Assembly (NCBI GenBank): GCA_017744735.1
Contig: JAGIAR010000001.1
Coordinates: 310,001-374,000 of the forward strand
Direction of reading: 5' to 3'
Source of the DNA: Novosphingobium sp.
Lineage (GTDB): Bacteria; Pseudomonadota; Alphaproteobacteria; Sphingomonadales; Sphingomonadaceae
Length of the DNA stretch: 64,000 nucleotides
The notes beneath the pieces were generated by a model. It saw only the letters and a program-made list of their open reading frames with translations. It was not told the origin of the DNA and ran no database searches. The first letter of the stretch is position 1; every line of letters starts with the position of its first letter. Below are positions 37,660 to 46,583 of this stretch, piece by piece. The position numbers and the translations under genes are program-made.

Positions 37660-40020
37660 TCAGAAATTGCGCTTGATGGAGAAGGACCACTCGCGCGGGC
37701 GCGCAGGAGTCGCGGTCACGTAACCGGCCGCCAGGTAGATGTCCTGCTTCGAATAATAGTAGAAATCCTTGGTCAGATTGGTCACGCCCAGGGTCGCCTC
37801 CCAATTCCCGTCGCCGGTGCGATAGGTCAGGTGCGCATTCACCACGTTGCGCGATTCCAGATAGTTGCGCGCATTGTTGATCGCGTTGGCGTAGCTCGAC
37901 GACTGGAAGTTGTAGTCGACCCGCGGCGTCAGCGTACCGCCCGCGAAAGCCAGGGCGTACTGGATCCCGATATTGCCCTGCCACTTGGGCGCGAAGGGCA
38001 GCACCATGTCCTTGGTCAGGCCCGAGGTGATCGCCTGTGCCGAGAGTTCGGTGTAGTGGCCCTCGAGGTAGCTGAGGCTGGCGTTGATATCGAGGCCTTC
38101 GATCGGGCTCGCGTCGAGTTCGGCCTCGACGCCCTTCTGGTGGACGTTGCCACCGTTGAGGAACACTGCCGCGGGCGCCGTACCGCCGACCGGATTGTAG
38201 TTCGGCAAGGTCGGGTCGCTCTGGACCGGCAGGTCGACGTTGAAGAACGGCGTGTTGGTCTGGATCTGCAGGTTCGAATAGTCGTTGTAGAACGCCGCGA
38301 CGTTCAGCCGTACCCGGCGGTCGAGGAAATCGCTCTTGAAGCCGATTTCATAGGCCTTGAGTTTCTCCGGTCCGAACGGGGCGACCTGGTTGGCGAAGAA
38401 CGGGCGCGGATTGACCCCGCCGCCCTTGAAGCCGGTCGAGAACTGGGCGTAGGTGAAGAAGCTGTCCGACCAGCGATAGTCTGCCACCGCGCGGAAGTCC
38501 CAAATGCCTTTCGAGAAGGTCGCCGAAGCGCCGTCGATCGGGGTCACGGACGGGCTGTAGGCTCCGTCGGCCGTGTCCCGGACAAAGGTGTAGGTCTTGC
38601 GGTCGTCGGTGTAGCGCACGCCGCCGGTCAGGTTGAACCGGTCGGCCAGGTGCACCACCGCATGGGCGAAAGCCGATTTGCTGCGCGACTTGATAAGATC
38701 GTCGGTGAAGAAGTCGGACGAGATCGACGCGATCAGATTGCGCCCGTCCTGGTGGGCCTCGCCGTCGTAGTAGAACCCGCCGAGCGTCAGGTCGGCCAGC
38801 GTCCCGAGCGTCGCGCTCAGCCGGATTTCCTGGGTGAACTGGTGCTGGTTGGGCTCCGCGATGGATTCGCTCTTGGGGATCGGGCTCTCGTCGTTGTCGA
38901 CCACGAAATAGCTGTCGGCCGCACGATAGGAGGTGATCGACTTCAGTTGGATTTTGTCGGACAGGTCGTAATCGACGGTCCCGGCAACGCCCCACGACGT
39001 AAAGTCGCTCTTCGGGATCGCATTGTAGCTCGACGTCGAGGTGCCGCGGTAGAGCGCATAGCTGGTATAGGGATCGGGCGAGACGAACGCCGGGCCGTAA
39101 GTGACCCCGTTGACATTGGGGGCGGCTGCCGCGCGCGCCGCGAGCAGGATGCTGACCCCCGGGTCGCCACGGCTCGAGGTGTAATCGCCCGAGAGGTTGA
39201 TCTCGAGATTGTCGGCCGCGACCACTCGCAACTGGCCGCGCACCGCGACCTCGTCGCTGCCACCTTCCCGGCCGAGCACGCAATCGTCGTGGCCACTCGC
39301 GACATAGGTCGGCAGCGCCGAGTCCGGATGGGTGCATTTGTAGTCGACGCGCTTGACGTAGCCGTTGATATGCTTGCCGAGCCCCGAGATGCGGAGGAAC
39401 ACCCGGTCGGGCACGAGGGTGAAATTGCCCGCGGCGCGAATGCTGGCGAGATTGTAGCTGCCGGCCTGCGCTTCCACGAAGCCGCCGCCCTGTCCATCGG
39501 GCTTGCTGGAATAGAGCTTGATTGCGCCGCCGATGGAGTTCTTGCCGGCCAGGGTGCCTTGCGGCCCACGCAGCACCTCGACGCGGTTGAGGTCGAGCAG
39601 GTCGAACTCGTTGCCGAACATGGTCGAGTAATAGACGTCGTCGATGTACACGCCCACGCCCGGCTCGAAGGCGAAGTTGGAATCGAACTGGCCGACGCCG
39701 CGCATGTAGATCTGGGCCGAGGGGCCGAACACGCCCGGCGCGGGCTCGATCGCGAGGTTCGGTGCCTTGAGGTCGGTGAGCGAGGTCTGGCCTCGCGCGG
39801 CAAGGTCGCTGCCGGTAACCGCGGTGATGGCGATCGGCGTGTCCTGCAGCTTCTGCTCGCGGAACTGCGCGGTGACGATGATGTCGTTGCCGGTTGCGGC
39901 AGTGGTTTCGTCTTCGGCATGGGCGGGCGCTGCGACGAGTGCTGTCGCCCCTGCAACGGCGGCGAGCGACACGCCGGCAAAGGCGCGCCGTGCATTCCGG
40001 CGATCGATCGAGTTGGTCAT
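37660..40020 (-). CDS. TonB-dependent outer-membrane receptor (module 2)
   Basis: A 786-residue receptor with a signal peptide (about residues 1-35, ending AHA), a TonB box-like NDIIVTAQFREQ near 45, plug domain (about 55-170, DLNRVEVLRGPQGTLAGKNSIGG split around residue 150) and a barrel ending in FSIKRNF with a terminal Phe. ATG at 40020 follows GGGGAAG, a good ribosome site. The extracellular loops hold a possible disulfide pair (KCTHPDS and DDCVLGR). It likely imports the substrate of the TauD-like enzyme encoded next to it, and its upstream region carries a triple-CATG element. The plug and barrel wording is typical of the sphingomonad receptor expansion; the ligand cannot be named. Confidence 0.92.
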   Translation of the reverse strand: MTNSIDRRNARRAFAGVSLAAVAGATALVAAPAHAEDETTAATGNDIIVTAQFREQKLQDTPIAITAVTGSDLAARGQTSLTDLKAPNLAIEPAPGVFGPSAQIYMRGVGQFDSNFAFEPGVGVYIDDVYYSTMFGNEFDLLDLNRVEVLRGPQGTLAGKNSIGGAIKLYSSKPDGQGGGFVEAQAGSYNLASIRAAGNFTLVPDRVFLRISGLGKHINGYVKRVDYKCTHPDSALPTYVASGHDDCVLGREGGSDEVAVRGQLRVVAADNLEINLSGDYTSSRGDPGVSILLAARAAAAPNVNGVTYGPAFVSPDPYTSYALYRGTSTSSYNAIPKSDFTSWGVAGTVDYDLSDKIQLKSITSYRAADSYFVVDNDESPIPKSESIAEPNQHQFTQEIRLSATLGTLADLTLGGFYYDGEAHQDGRNLIASISSDFFTDDLIKSRSKSAFAHAVVHLADRFNLTGGVRYTDDRKTYTFVRDTADGAYSPSVTPIDGASATFSKGIWDFRAVADYRWSDSFFTYAQFSTGFKGGGVNPRPFFANQVAPFGPEKLKAYEIGFKSDFLDRRVRLNVAAFYNDYSNLQIQTNTPFFNVDLPVQSDPTLPNYNPVGGTAPAAVFLNGGNVHQKGVEAELDASPIEGLDINASLSYLEGHYTELSAQAITSGLTKDMVLPFAPKWQGNIGIQYALAFAGGTLTPRVDYNFQSSSYANAINNARNYLESRNVVNAHLTYRTGDGNWEATLGVTNLTKDFYYYSKQDIYLAAGYVTATPARPREWSFSIKRNF

Positions 40021-40403
40021 GTGGCTTCCCCCAGGGTTTATCGGTTTCGTGGTCAGGACGAGTGATTGCGGTTCGCGGGCGCGTCGTCCGCGGACATGTG
40101 ACCGGCGGATGCAGGGGGAACTGGCCCGTCGCCGAAACGGGAGCATACGCTCGATCGCATCGCTTCGCCCTTCGTCATGCCTGATCTCCCTGTGCTCTTG
40201 CCCCTCCGTTTGCCGGAAGCGGCTGGCTATGTATTTTCCGCCCGCTCCGGTTTTATCCAAGAGCGAGGCGGTCATGGTTTTCATGAGCAGGATTCATGTT
40301 CCTTGCGGACGAAACCGTGCTTGTGCGCTGTTCTATTAATTTGACCGCGGCGGATCATGGCGTAAGTCGCGCATATAACATTCTCAATTCGAGACAGAAT
40401 GCG
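40021..40403. promoter_or_regulatory. 383-base divergent control region between TonB receptor and LysR2
   Basis: No gene is supported here. It contains the triple-CATG copy 2 at 40272-40299 and, nearer LysR2, an AT-rich stretch (40320-40390) with TTGACC at 40342 and a run reading GCATATAAC at about 40370 that could be the -35/-10 pair of the LysR2 promoter. The half nearer the receptor is GC-rich and shows nothing notable. Confidence 0.45.
40272..40299 (+). promoter_or_regulatory. Triple-CATG element, copy 2 (upstream of module-2 TonB receptor)
   Basis: CATG cores start at 40273, 40282 and 40295, the same 9- and 13-base spacing as copy 1. Shared with copy 1 are TCATGG, CATGAG and TTCATGT at identical positions. 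It lies about 250 bases before the TonB receptor start and about 105 bases before LysR2, so either could be controlled. Confidence 0.65.
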
Positions 40404-41282
40404 ATGAATCTCCTGCAGAGTATGCGCGTTTTCTGCACAGTCGCGGAACTGCGCAGTTTCACCGGCGCGGCCGACCGGCTCAACATCGCTCATTCCGCCG
40501 TCAGCAAGCATGTCGCGGTGCTGGAGCGGCATCTGTCGGCCCGGCTGCTCGACCGGACCAGCCGCAGGGTCAATCTCACAGAGGTCGGTGAAACCTATCT
40601 GGCCGAGGCGCAGCGGATTCTCGATTCACTCGACGAGATGGAGGCCGGCGTCCGCAAGACCGCGGTGCGCCCTTCGGGCCTGCTGAGGATCAGCGTCCCG
40701 CCTTGGCTGGTCAATGCGGACATGGCGCGGCTGATGGCCGACTATCGGCGCGCCTTCCCCGAGGTGACCCTCGACCTCGTGCTCGACCGGGTCGAACTGG
40801 GCGCGACGCACGACTACCGCGATCTCGACATCGCCTTGCGGGTAACCAATTTCCCCGAGGAGAACATGATCGCGCACCATCTGGCGACGCTCACCTTCCG
40901 CCTTGTTGCGACGCCTGCCTATCTCGACCTGCACGGTCGCCCGGCAACGCCGGACGAAGTGAACGGCTGGCCCCTGCTGCACTATTCCGCCTATTCGCCC
41001 GATGCCTCGGTGGTGTTCCGCAGCGGGCATCACGTCGGGTTCCGCCCGATCATGCGCAGCGCCAGCACGGAGATGATCTACCACGCGATGTGCGCCGGGA
41101 TGGGTCCCGCCTTCATGCCTTCGTCCCTCATCGAACGCGATGTCGCGGAAGGCAGGCTGGAATACGTCCTGCCGGTCGAAACCGCCTCGCCGATCAAGCT
41201 CTATGCGTTTCATCCGCGGCGGCCCTATGCCTCGGCAAAGATCGCCAGCTTTCTCGGTTTCATCGAGGCGGCGTTCGGCTGA
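40404..41282 (+). CDS. LysR-family transcriptional regulator (LysR2)
   Basis: A 292-residue regulator with the N-terminal helix-turn-helix (MRVFCTVAELRSFTGAADRL, then AHSAVSKHVAVLERHLSARLL split, residues about 6-50) and the substrate-binding domain (LRISVPPWLVNADMARLMAD near 92). It belongs to the common CrgA/DmlR-like LysR subgroup, different in type from LysR1. The ATG at 40404 places the HTH at the expected position; an in-frame ATG at 40296 would run through the CATG element and is rejected. It is divergent from the TonB-tauD unit and convergent with the MFS gene, with a 1-base gap between stops. Confidence 0.87.
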   Translation: MNLLQSMRVFCTVAELRSFTGAADRLNIAHSAVSKHVAVLERHLSARLLDRTSRRVNLTEVGETYLAEAQRILDSLDEMEAGVRKTAVRPSGLLRISVPPWLVNADMARLMADYRRAFPEVTLDLVLDRVELGATHDYRDLDIALRVTNFPEENMIAHHLATLTFRLVATPAYLDLHGRPATPDEVNGWPLLHYSAYSPDASVVFRSGHHVGFRPIMRSASTEMIYHAMCAGMGPAFMPSSLIERDVAEGRLEYVLPVETASPIKLYAFHPRRPYASAKIASFLGFIEAAFG

Positions 41283-41283
41283 G

Positions 41284-42549
41284 CTAGTCGTTCCCGATCT
41301 CGGGACGGAATGAGGCCGCCAGGAAGCACAGCCCGCCAAGCAGCGTGCACAGCGCGACGATCAGCAGCGAATAGCGGATCGCGTCTTCGCCGCAGCCCGC
41401 TGCAAGGGCGTCGTTCAGCATGCCGACCGCCAGCGGCCCGAAGATTTGCCCGACGAGCCCGGTGAACAGGACCACGATCGATATCGATACGGCGCGCATC
41501 GCTTCGGGAGCCATCGCGATCACCGCCGCGAAGGTCGGGCCCTGGTAAGCCGCCTGGAGAGCGAGCACGACCGCCAGGCCCCCGACCCAAACCGCCGGGG
41601 CATCGCCAAGCAGGAAGGCGAGGTATGCCGGCACGGAAACCAGGCAGACCAGCGCCGGAATCCACAGCCGCCAGCGCGGATCGCGCCGGCCGAGCCGGTC
41701 GGCCAGCCAGCCCGAACCGACAATCCCAGCCACGCCGGCGATGCCGCCCAGCGGGGTGACCGTCGAGGCAACTTCGAGAATGCTGAACCCGTGCACCCGC
41801 ACCAGCATGGTCGTCATCCAGGTTCCCATTGCATAGAGCGCGCCGCCCATGAACGAGACACCGGCAAGCAGCCAGAGATAGGCCGGCAGCCGGCCCAGCG
41901 TAACGATCGCGCGCAGCATCGATACGCGCGCGGGCGCTGCTCCCGCCGGGGGGCGTCGCGCCGGCTCGCGCACGGTAACGAAGAACAGGCCGGCAAAGGC
42001 CAACCCGGCAGCTCCGGCAAGGTGAAACGCCGCCCGCCAGCCCCAGCTCTGTGCGACCCACCCGGCAAGCGGCATGAACAGCAGGCTGTTCACCGCACTG
42101 GCGGTGGTGAAGATCGCGAGCGCCAGTGGCCGCTTGCGGGGCGCAAAGCTGTCGGCGATCATCGCCTGCGACGGGGCCAGCCCGGCGGCCTCGCCCGCCC
42201 CCATCAGGAAACGGCAGGCTGCCAGTTGCCAGGCGGTCGCGACCCACCCGGTGATCGCGGTCATGACGCTCCAGATCGCAAAACCGGCGGCGACGATGTT
42301 GCGGCGGTTGGAACGGTCGGCAAGACTCGCGATCGGCACGCCGAGCAAAGAATAGAACACCGCGAAGGCGACCCCCGAGATGAGGCCCAGGGCGGTGTCG
42401 GACAGGTGAAGATCGGCCTTGATCAGCGGCAGCACCAGCCCGAGCAGCGAACGATCGAGATAGTTGAACACCGAAATCAGCGTGAGAAAGCCGAGGCTCC
42501 AGCACAGGGCTGGCGTGAACCGGTCGCCATTTTCGTTATCCTGCGCCAT
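41284..42549 (-). CDS. MFS transporter (module 2, hydrolase neighbour)
   Basis: A 421-residue, 12-helix carrier: FNYLDRSLLGLVLPLIKAD in helix 1, LADRSNRRNIVA in the loop between helices 2 and 3 (MFS signature), RFLMGAGEAAGLAPSQAMI in helix 4-5 and a corresponding WLADRLGRRDP loop in the C-terminal half. The NYLDR/GxGEA pattern is that of the anion:cation symporter or hexuronate/sphingolipid-transporter-like branch. The substrate is unknown. It follows the alpha/beta hydrolase by 3 bases, so the two form one operon: probably uptake of an ester or its hydrolysis product. Confidence 0.85.
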   Translation of the reverse strand: MAQDNENGDRFTPALCWSLGFLTLISVFNYLDRSLLGLVLPLIKADLHLSDTALGLISGVAFAVFYSLLGVPIASLADRSNRRNIVAAGFAIWSVMTAITGWVATAWQLAACRFLMGAGEAAGLAPSQAMIADSFAPRKRPLALAIFTTASAVNSLLFMPLAGWVAQSWGWRAAFHLAGAAGLAFAGLFFVTVREPARRPPAGAAPARVSMLRAIVTLGRLPAYLWLLAGVSFMGGALYAMGTWMTTMLVRVHGFSILEVASTVTPLGGIAGVAGIVGSGWLADRLGRRDPRWRLWIPALVCLVSVPAYLAFLLGDAPAVWVGGLAVVLALQAAYQGPTFAAVIAMAPEAMRAVSISIVVLFTGLVGQIFGPLAVGMLNDALAAGCGEDAIRYSLLIVALCTLLGGLCFLAASFRPEIGND

Positions 42550-42552
42550 CGA

Positions 42553-44448
42553 TCAGGCCTCCACCCGGCGCCTTGCGGCGGTCACGATCCGCTCGACATC
42601 CTCGGCCAGCAGCAAGCCGTCCGCCCGCAAAGCCTCGGCCGCTTCCGCGACCCGCGCGACATAGTCGTCGGCGGTGTGGTAGCGTTCCTCGAGCGAGGGG
42701 CGCGGATCGCCGGCGGCCAGCCGCTCCTCGCGGGTTGCGGCGAAGGGCAGGTAGGCGCCCAGTGCAATCAGTTCGCCCTCGGCATAGCCGGCCTTGCGCG
42801 GCGCCCAACCGGTGTAGGTCCCACGGGGCACGGCGACCTCGGGCACAAGGATGCCGACGGTCTCGGTGCCGTCTGCGTCGATCGGCGGCACGCCGACTGC
42901 GTACTCACGCCCCGGGATCGGGCGCGGCGGCTGAACGGAGTAGTCGATCTCGGCCAATTCGTTGACGAGGCCGGGATAGGGCGCGCCTGGAATTTGCGGG
43001 AAACCGTAGTCTGCCACGTTCGGGCTCGCCAACGCGCTGCCATCCGCACCCGGGAAACGGCTGGCGGGCGGCGGCGTGCCCTCCGCGATCCAGCGGTCGA
43101 GCGCGACCAGCAAGGCCCGGTGGGGTTCGGCGACGTCCGCCGGGTTCAGCGCGTGGCGGGTGAAAGGGAAATTGCGCGCAAAATTCGCGGTCGCCCCGCC
43201 GCCGCCGTGCTGGACCCCGGCGAAATGATACAGGCGTACCGCGTCGGGTATCGGGATCTTCCGCCCCGCACCGTCGCTCGCGAGCAGGCTGGCGCGACCG
43301 TGAAAGAAGTCCGTACTGCTCTCGGTCTGGATCACTTTGGGGCAGGTTCCCGAAGCTGCGCAGCGGGCGAAGATCCCGTCGGTCCTGCCGCTCACCGGAT
43401 CGCTGGTGACCGCGTAGGAAAACGGAAACTGGTCGTGCGGGAAGAGGCGGTCTTCGTGCTGGCGCGAAAAGCGCCCCGGCTGGGCGAACCGGTAATTGAC
43501 GAAGGTCTTGCGCGAGCCTGCCATGCTCGGAAAGATCCCGTCGAATACCGGGCGGCCCGCGAGATCCTCGTTGAACCCGAGATAGACGAAGTCGCGCAGG
43601 AATCGCCCGGCCTGGGACATGCCGAAGGCCAGCGCACGGTCGATCGGCCCCAGCCCTTCCAGCCCTCCATGACGCACCGCCGAAACCAGGTCGCGCACCG
43701 CGGCGAAGCCGATGCCCATGACGATCGGATCGCGCGCGGGATAGACGAACTCGTAAATCGCGCTTGCGTCGAAGCCCGCGGGCCGGGCGATCTCGATCGC
43801 GCCGTCGGAAACAAAGCGCCAGGCCTCCTGCGCGAGCGGCACCCGTGCGTCGCGCGCACGCTGGCGGACGGTGAGCGCGCAAGCCGCCTGGTCGCGAGTT
43901 ACCGCGGGGTAGGAGAGTGGTGCGATAACGGGGCTTTGCGAGTGTTCGAACACCCATTCCTCGCGGCTGGTTCCGGTGACCGGCGCCACCGGCAGCCTTG
44001 CCGCCATCAGACCGTCTCCACCCATCGTCCCGGCGCCCTGCCACCCGCTCCAGAGGATCGAGAAGCCCTGTCGCATCAGGAACCCGTTGCCGGCATCGGC
44101 CACGGTGGAGGGATCGTTGACCGACATCGCCGCCGGGTTGACGGTATCGCGCGGGGCATCGTTGAAGGCGTGCAGGGCGACCTTGTTGCCACGGTTGAGC
44201 ACGTCATAGAACAGCGCACCGTTGGCGCGTGCGGGATCGGACGGCCGCAGCAGGCAAACATCGCAGTCGTAGGCCACAAGGCCCGCGGAATCGCGCGCGG
44301 CGTGGTCGATGTCCGCAATCACTGCGTTGCGCGGATCTGCCGGATCGAGCGCTCCGAAGGCGCGTCCGACCAGTTTTTCGTAAGGCCCCGAGCCGGGGAA
44401 TCCAAAGCCGCCGAAAGCGGGTTCAACCCGCTCGATCTCGATCCTCAA
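42553..44448 (-). CDS. Large alpha/beta-hydrolase domain protein
   Basis: A 631-residue protein of the family annotated simply as 'alpha/beta hydrolase domain-containing' (PF20091 type). The nucleophile elbow is GMSQAGRFLRDF with Ser278. Upstream are NGALFYDVLNRGN near 77 and FSILWSGWQGAGT near 130; downstream LASDGAGRKIPIPDAVRLYHFAGVQHG (two pieces near 400), typical for the family. No signal peptide is seen in front of MRIEIERVEP, so it appears cytoplasmic. Esterase or acyl hydrolase activity is the likely chemistry but substrates are unknown. It is co-transcribed with the downstream MFS gene. Confidence 0.8.
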   Translation of the reverse strand: MRIEIERVEPAFGGFGFPGSGPYEKLVGRAFGALDPADPRNAVIADIDHAARDSAGLVAYDCDVCLLRPSDPARANGALFYDVLNRGNKVALHAFNDAPRDTVNPAAMSVNDPSTVADAGNGFLMRQGFSILWSGWQGAGTMGGDGLMAARLPVAPVTGTSREEWVFEHSQSPVIAPLSYPAVTRDQAACALTVRQRARDARVPLAQEAWRFVSDGAIEIARPAGFDASAIYEFVYPARDPIVMGIGFAAVRDLVSAVRHGGLEGLGPIDRALAFGMSQAGRFLRDFVYLGFNEDLAGRPVFDGIFPSMAGSRKTFVNYRFAQPGRFSRQHEDRLFPHDQFPFSYAVTSDPVSGRTDGIFARCAASGTCPKVIQTESSTDFFHGRASLLASDGAGRKIPIPDAVRLYHFAGVQHGGGGATANFARNFPFTRHALNPADVAEPHRALLVALDRWIAEGTPPPASRFPGADGSALASPNVADYGFPQIPGAPYPGLVNELAEIDYSVQPPRPIPGREYAVGVPPIDADGTETVGILVPEVAVPRGTYTGWAPRKAGYAEGELIALGAYLPFAATREERLAAGDPRPSLEERYHTADDYVARVAEAAEALRADGLLLAEDVERIVTAARRRVEA

Positions 44449-44742
44449 CCCACTGTCTCCCTACCTCCGATGGCGGCGCCTTGGAGCAATGGGCGTGCGG
44501 CTTAACCCAATCGGCGGGGCCGGCGCAATGACCGGTTTGGTCGGACGGCTTGCCTCGCCGCGACGGACAGCCGCTAACGGCACGACGATGAAAATGCCGA
44601 TCGGGAGCGCTTCCGAGGCGGGTTTTGCTAATGCTGTTGACTATCGAAAAGAAAATCACCCGGAGGAGACCCGGGCGCGACCGCAGAACGGGGCGTATCG
44701 GCCGCTCGGCAGCACCTTGCAGCTTGCGGCTTGCGAGCCGTA

Positions 44743-45522
44743 ATGCGACATGCGCCGGCGATGGCGCAATTGCCCGACCGACCGTCGAAACGCTTGCTCG
44801 TGTCGATTCACGACGTAACTCCTCGTTTCGAGCGGGAGATCGACCTGCTCTGCGACTTGCTTGCCGGGATTTTGGGCGAACCGCGCTTTGCGATGCTGGT
44901 CGTACCGAATCACTGGGGGGACCAGTCCCTGGCGGACAACCCCGCGTTCCAACGCCGCCTGCGCACATGGGCAGACGAGGGCGTGGAAATGTTCGTCCAT
45001 GGCTGGTTTCATCGCGACATGGCCGAACATCGCGGAGCGGCGGGCCTCAAGGCCCGCTACATGACCGCCGGCGAAGGCGAATTCCTTGGCCTGGCTGAAG
45101 ACGTCGCGCGGCGGCGAATGGAAGACGGCAAGGCGTTGGTCGAAGACATCATCGGCCGCCCGGCCGCCGGATTCATTGCCCCTGCCTGGCTGTACGGGCC
45201 CGGTGCCATGGCTGCGCTTGCGCAATCGAACTTCGCGCTCGCAGAAGACCATATGCGGGTCTGGCGGCCCGCCGACGGCCGGCGGACCGCCTGGGGTCCG
45301 GTCGTGACCTGGGCCAGTCGCAGCCCCGCGCGCACCGCCAGCTCGATCGCGTTCGCAGCCCTCGCGCGCACCGGCCTCCGGCCGCTCCGGAACGTGCGGC
45401 TCGCGGTCCATCCCCCGGATGTCACCAAAGCGGCGCTGATCCACAGCATCGCCGCAACGACCCGCAAACTGGCAAAGGGCCGCGCCATCGCCCGCTACGC
45501 CGACCTGACGCCCGAAACCTGA
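44743..45522 (+). CDS. Polysaccharide-deacetylase-like protein (DUF2334 type)
   Basis: A 259-residue protein with the NodB-like deacetylase pattern of DUF2334 proteins: LLVSIHDVTP near 23 (Asp as metal/catalytic residue), MFVHGWFHRDM near 85 (two His), and GFIAPAWLYGP near 140. It is likely a metal-dependent de-N-acetylase acting on a sugar or glycolipid. The start is uncertain among TTG 44731, ATG 44743 and ATG 44761; no clear ribosome site distinguishes them. It begins a plus-strand group with a membrane protein and a glycosyltransferase, which suggests a cell-surface glycan or glycolipid role. The 294 bases upstream hold no gene; TTGACT at about 44637 is a weak promoter candidate. Confidence 0.78.
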   Translation: MRHAPAMAQLPDRPSKRLLVSIHDVTPRFEREIDLLCDLLAGILGEPRFAMLVVPNHWGDQSLADNPAFQRRLRTWADEGVEMFVHGWFHRDMAEHRGAAGLKARYMTAGEGEFLGLAEDVARRRMEDGKALVEDIIGRPAAGFIAPAWLYGPGAMAALAQSNFALAEDHMRVWRPADGRRTAWGPVVTWASRSPARTASSIAFAALARTGLRPLRNVRLAVHPPDVTKAALIHSIAATTRKLAKGRAIARYADLTPET

Positions 45523-45607
45523 AATATTTTTTCCGTAAGGATTGCGGAAAGCAGGAGGTCGCGGCGTCTGTCATGTGCAAATCCGGTAGTCGCAGCGGGG
45601 GCAGTGT

Positions 45608-46531
45608 GTGAATTCGATCTCGGCGCAGCTGCCGCAAGACCGCGAACCCCTCGAACTGACAGCGCAAGACGGGCGCCTGCACGGCTGGGCCTCGGCGATG
45701 TCGCTCGGCTCGACCTTCCTGATGCTCGCCGCCGTCGCCTATGCGCTCCGGTCGATCGATCCGACGCACCTCCTGGCGATGGTGCCCGCCAGGCCGGCCT
45801 TCTGGCTGACCTTTGCCGCATCCTATCTCTGCGTGCCGGCAGCCGAGTGGGTGATCTATCGCCGGCTGTGGAAATTGCCGGCCGGCTGCATCGCGCCCCT
45901 GCTGCGCAAGCTGGTGTGCAACGAATTGCTGCTGGGCTATCTCGGCGAGGCCTATCTTTACGGCTGGGCCCGGCGCCATGTCGATCCGGCCTCCGCTCCC
46001 TTCGGCGCGATCAAGGATGTCGCGATCCTTTCGGCAATTGCCGGCAACGGCGTCGCCTTGGCGATGTTGGCGCTGGTCTGGCCATTCGTGGAGGCGAGCC
46101 AACTGGGGCTCGACAGCCGAACGGTGACCTGGTCGCTCGCACTGGTGCTTGCGAGCTCCATCGCAATCATGCTTCTGCGCCGCCGGGTGTTCACGCTGGA
46201 CCGGTCCGACCTGCTGTTCATCTTCGGAATGCATCTGGTGCGGATCTTTGCATCCATGGGCCTGACAGCACTGCTCTGGCACCTCGTTCTGCCCGGAGTG
46301 CACCTGCAATGGTGGCTGTTCCTCGCAACGCTGAGGATGCTGATTTCCCGGCTGCCGCTCATCCCCAACAAGGATGTCGTATTTGCCGGAGTGGCGGTCT
46401 TCACCCTGGGCCACGAAGCGCAGATCGCCGAGCTGATGGCGATGCTCGCCTCGCTGGTGGTTCTCACACACGTCGCGGTCGGAGTCGGGCTTGTGGTGCG
46501 CGACTTGCTCGTCAGGGAACAGCGGGGTTGA
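45608..46531 (+). CDS. Multi-pass membrane protein of unknown function
   Basis: A 307-residue integral membrane protein with about eight hydrophobic segments separated by short basic loops, and a polar N-terminus of about 25 residues. Its overall look is like the flippase-like/lysyl-PG-synthase membrane family (UPF0104-type), but I see no diagnostic motif and give this only as a possibility. The start is a GTG at 45608. The 85-base gap upstream contains a short AT-rich run (AATATTTTTTCCG), a possible promoter. It precedes the glycosyltransferase by 52 bases; the pair may export and build a surface glycan or glycolipid. Confidence 0.7.
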   Translation: MNSISAQLPQDREPLELTAQDGRLHGWASAMSLGSTFLMLAAVAYALRSIDPTHLLAMVPARPAFWLTFAASYLCVPAAEWVIYRRLWKLPAGCIAPLLRKLVCNELLLGYLGEAYLYGWARRHVDPASAPFGAIKDVAILSAIAGNGVALAMLALVWPFVEASQLGLDSRTVTWSLALVLASSIAIMLLRRRVFTLDRSDLLFIFGMHLVRIFASMGLTALLWHLVLPGVHLQWWLFLATLRMLISRLPLIPNKDVVFAGVAVFTLGHEAQIAELMAMLASLVVLTHVAVGVGLVVRDLLVREQRG

Positions 46532-46583
46532 GGACCGGGGCAATTCTCGCTGCCGCGCCGTCGCTCGTCGCCGGAGCCGCCCG

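Noticed and set aside
38360-39340. Possible internal duplication or frameshift in the module-2 TonB receptor because several frames are open
   Set aside because: The minus-strand frame is continuous from signal peptide to terminal Phe with normal plug and barrel order, so there is no break.
36820-40065. A very long open frame on the plus strand opposite the module-2 TonB receptor and tauD-like gene
   Set aside because: Its translation is rich in Arg, Asp, Val and His with no domain, signal or ribosome site. Long antisense frames are expected in GC-rich genes with biased third positions. The minus-strand genes have clear domains.
40296-40404. Longer N-terminus for LysR2 from the ATG at 40296
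   Set aside because: It would add 36 residues in front of a complete helix-turn-helix and translate through the triple-CATG element and the likely promoter.
41446-44505. Long plus-strand open frame opposite the MFS and alpha/beta-hydrolase genes
   Set aside because: Composition is that of an antisense frame (Arg/Gly/His/Asp-rich), it spans two real genes and their junction, and has no recognisable domain.
44489-44743. Possible small gene in the gap upstream of the deacetylase-like gene
   Set aside because: The frame has no ribosome site, no domain and no conserved look. The GGAGGAG at about 44662 is not followed by a start codon at a usable distance.
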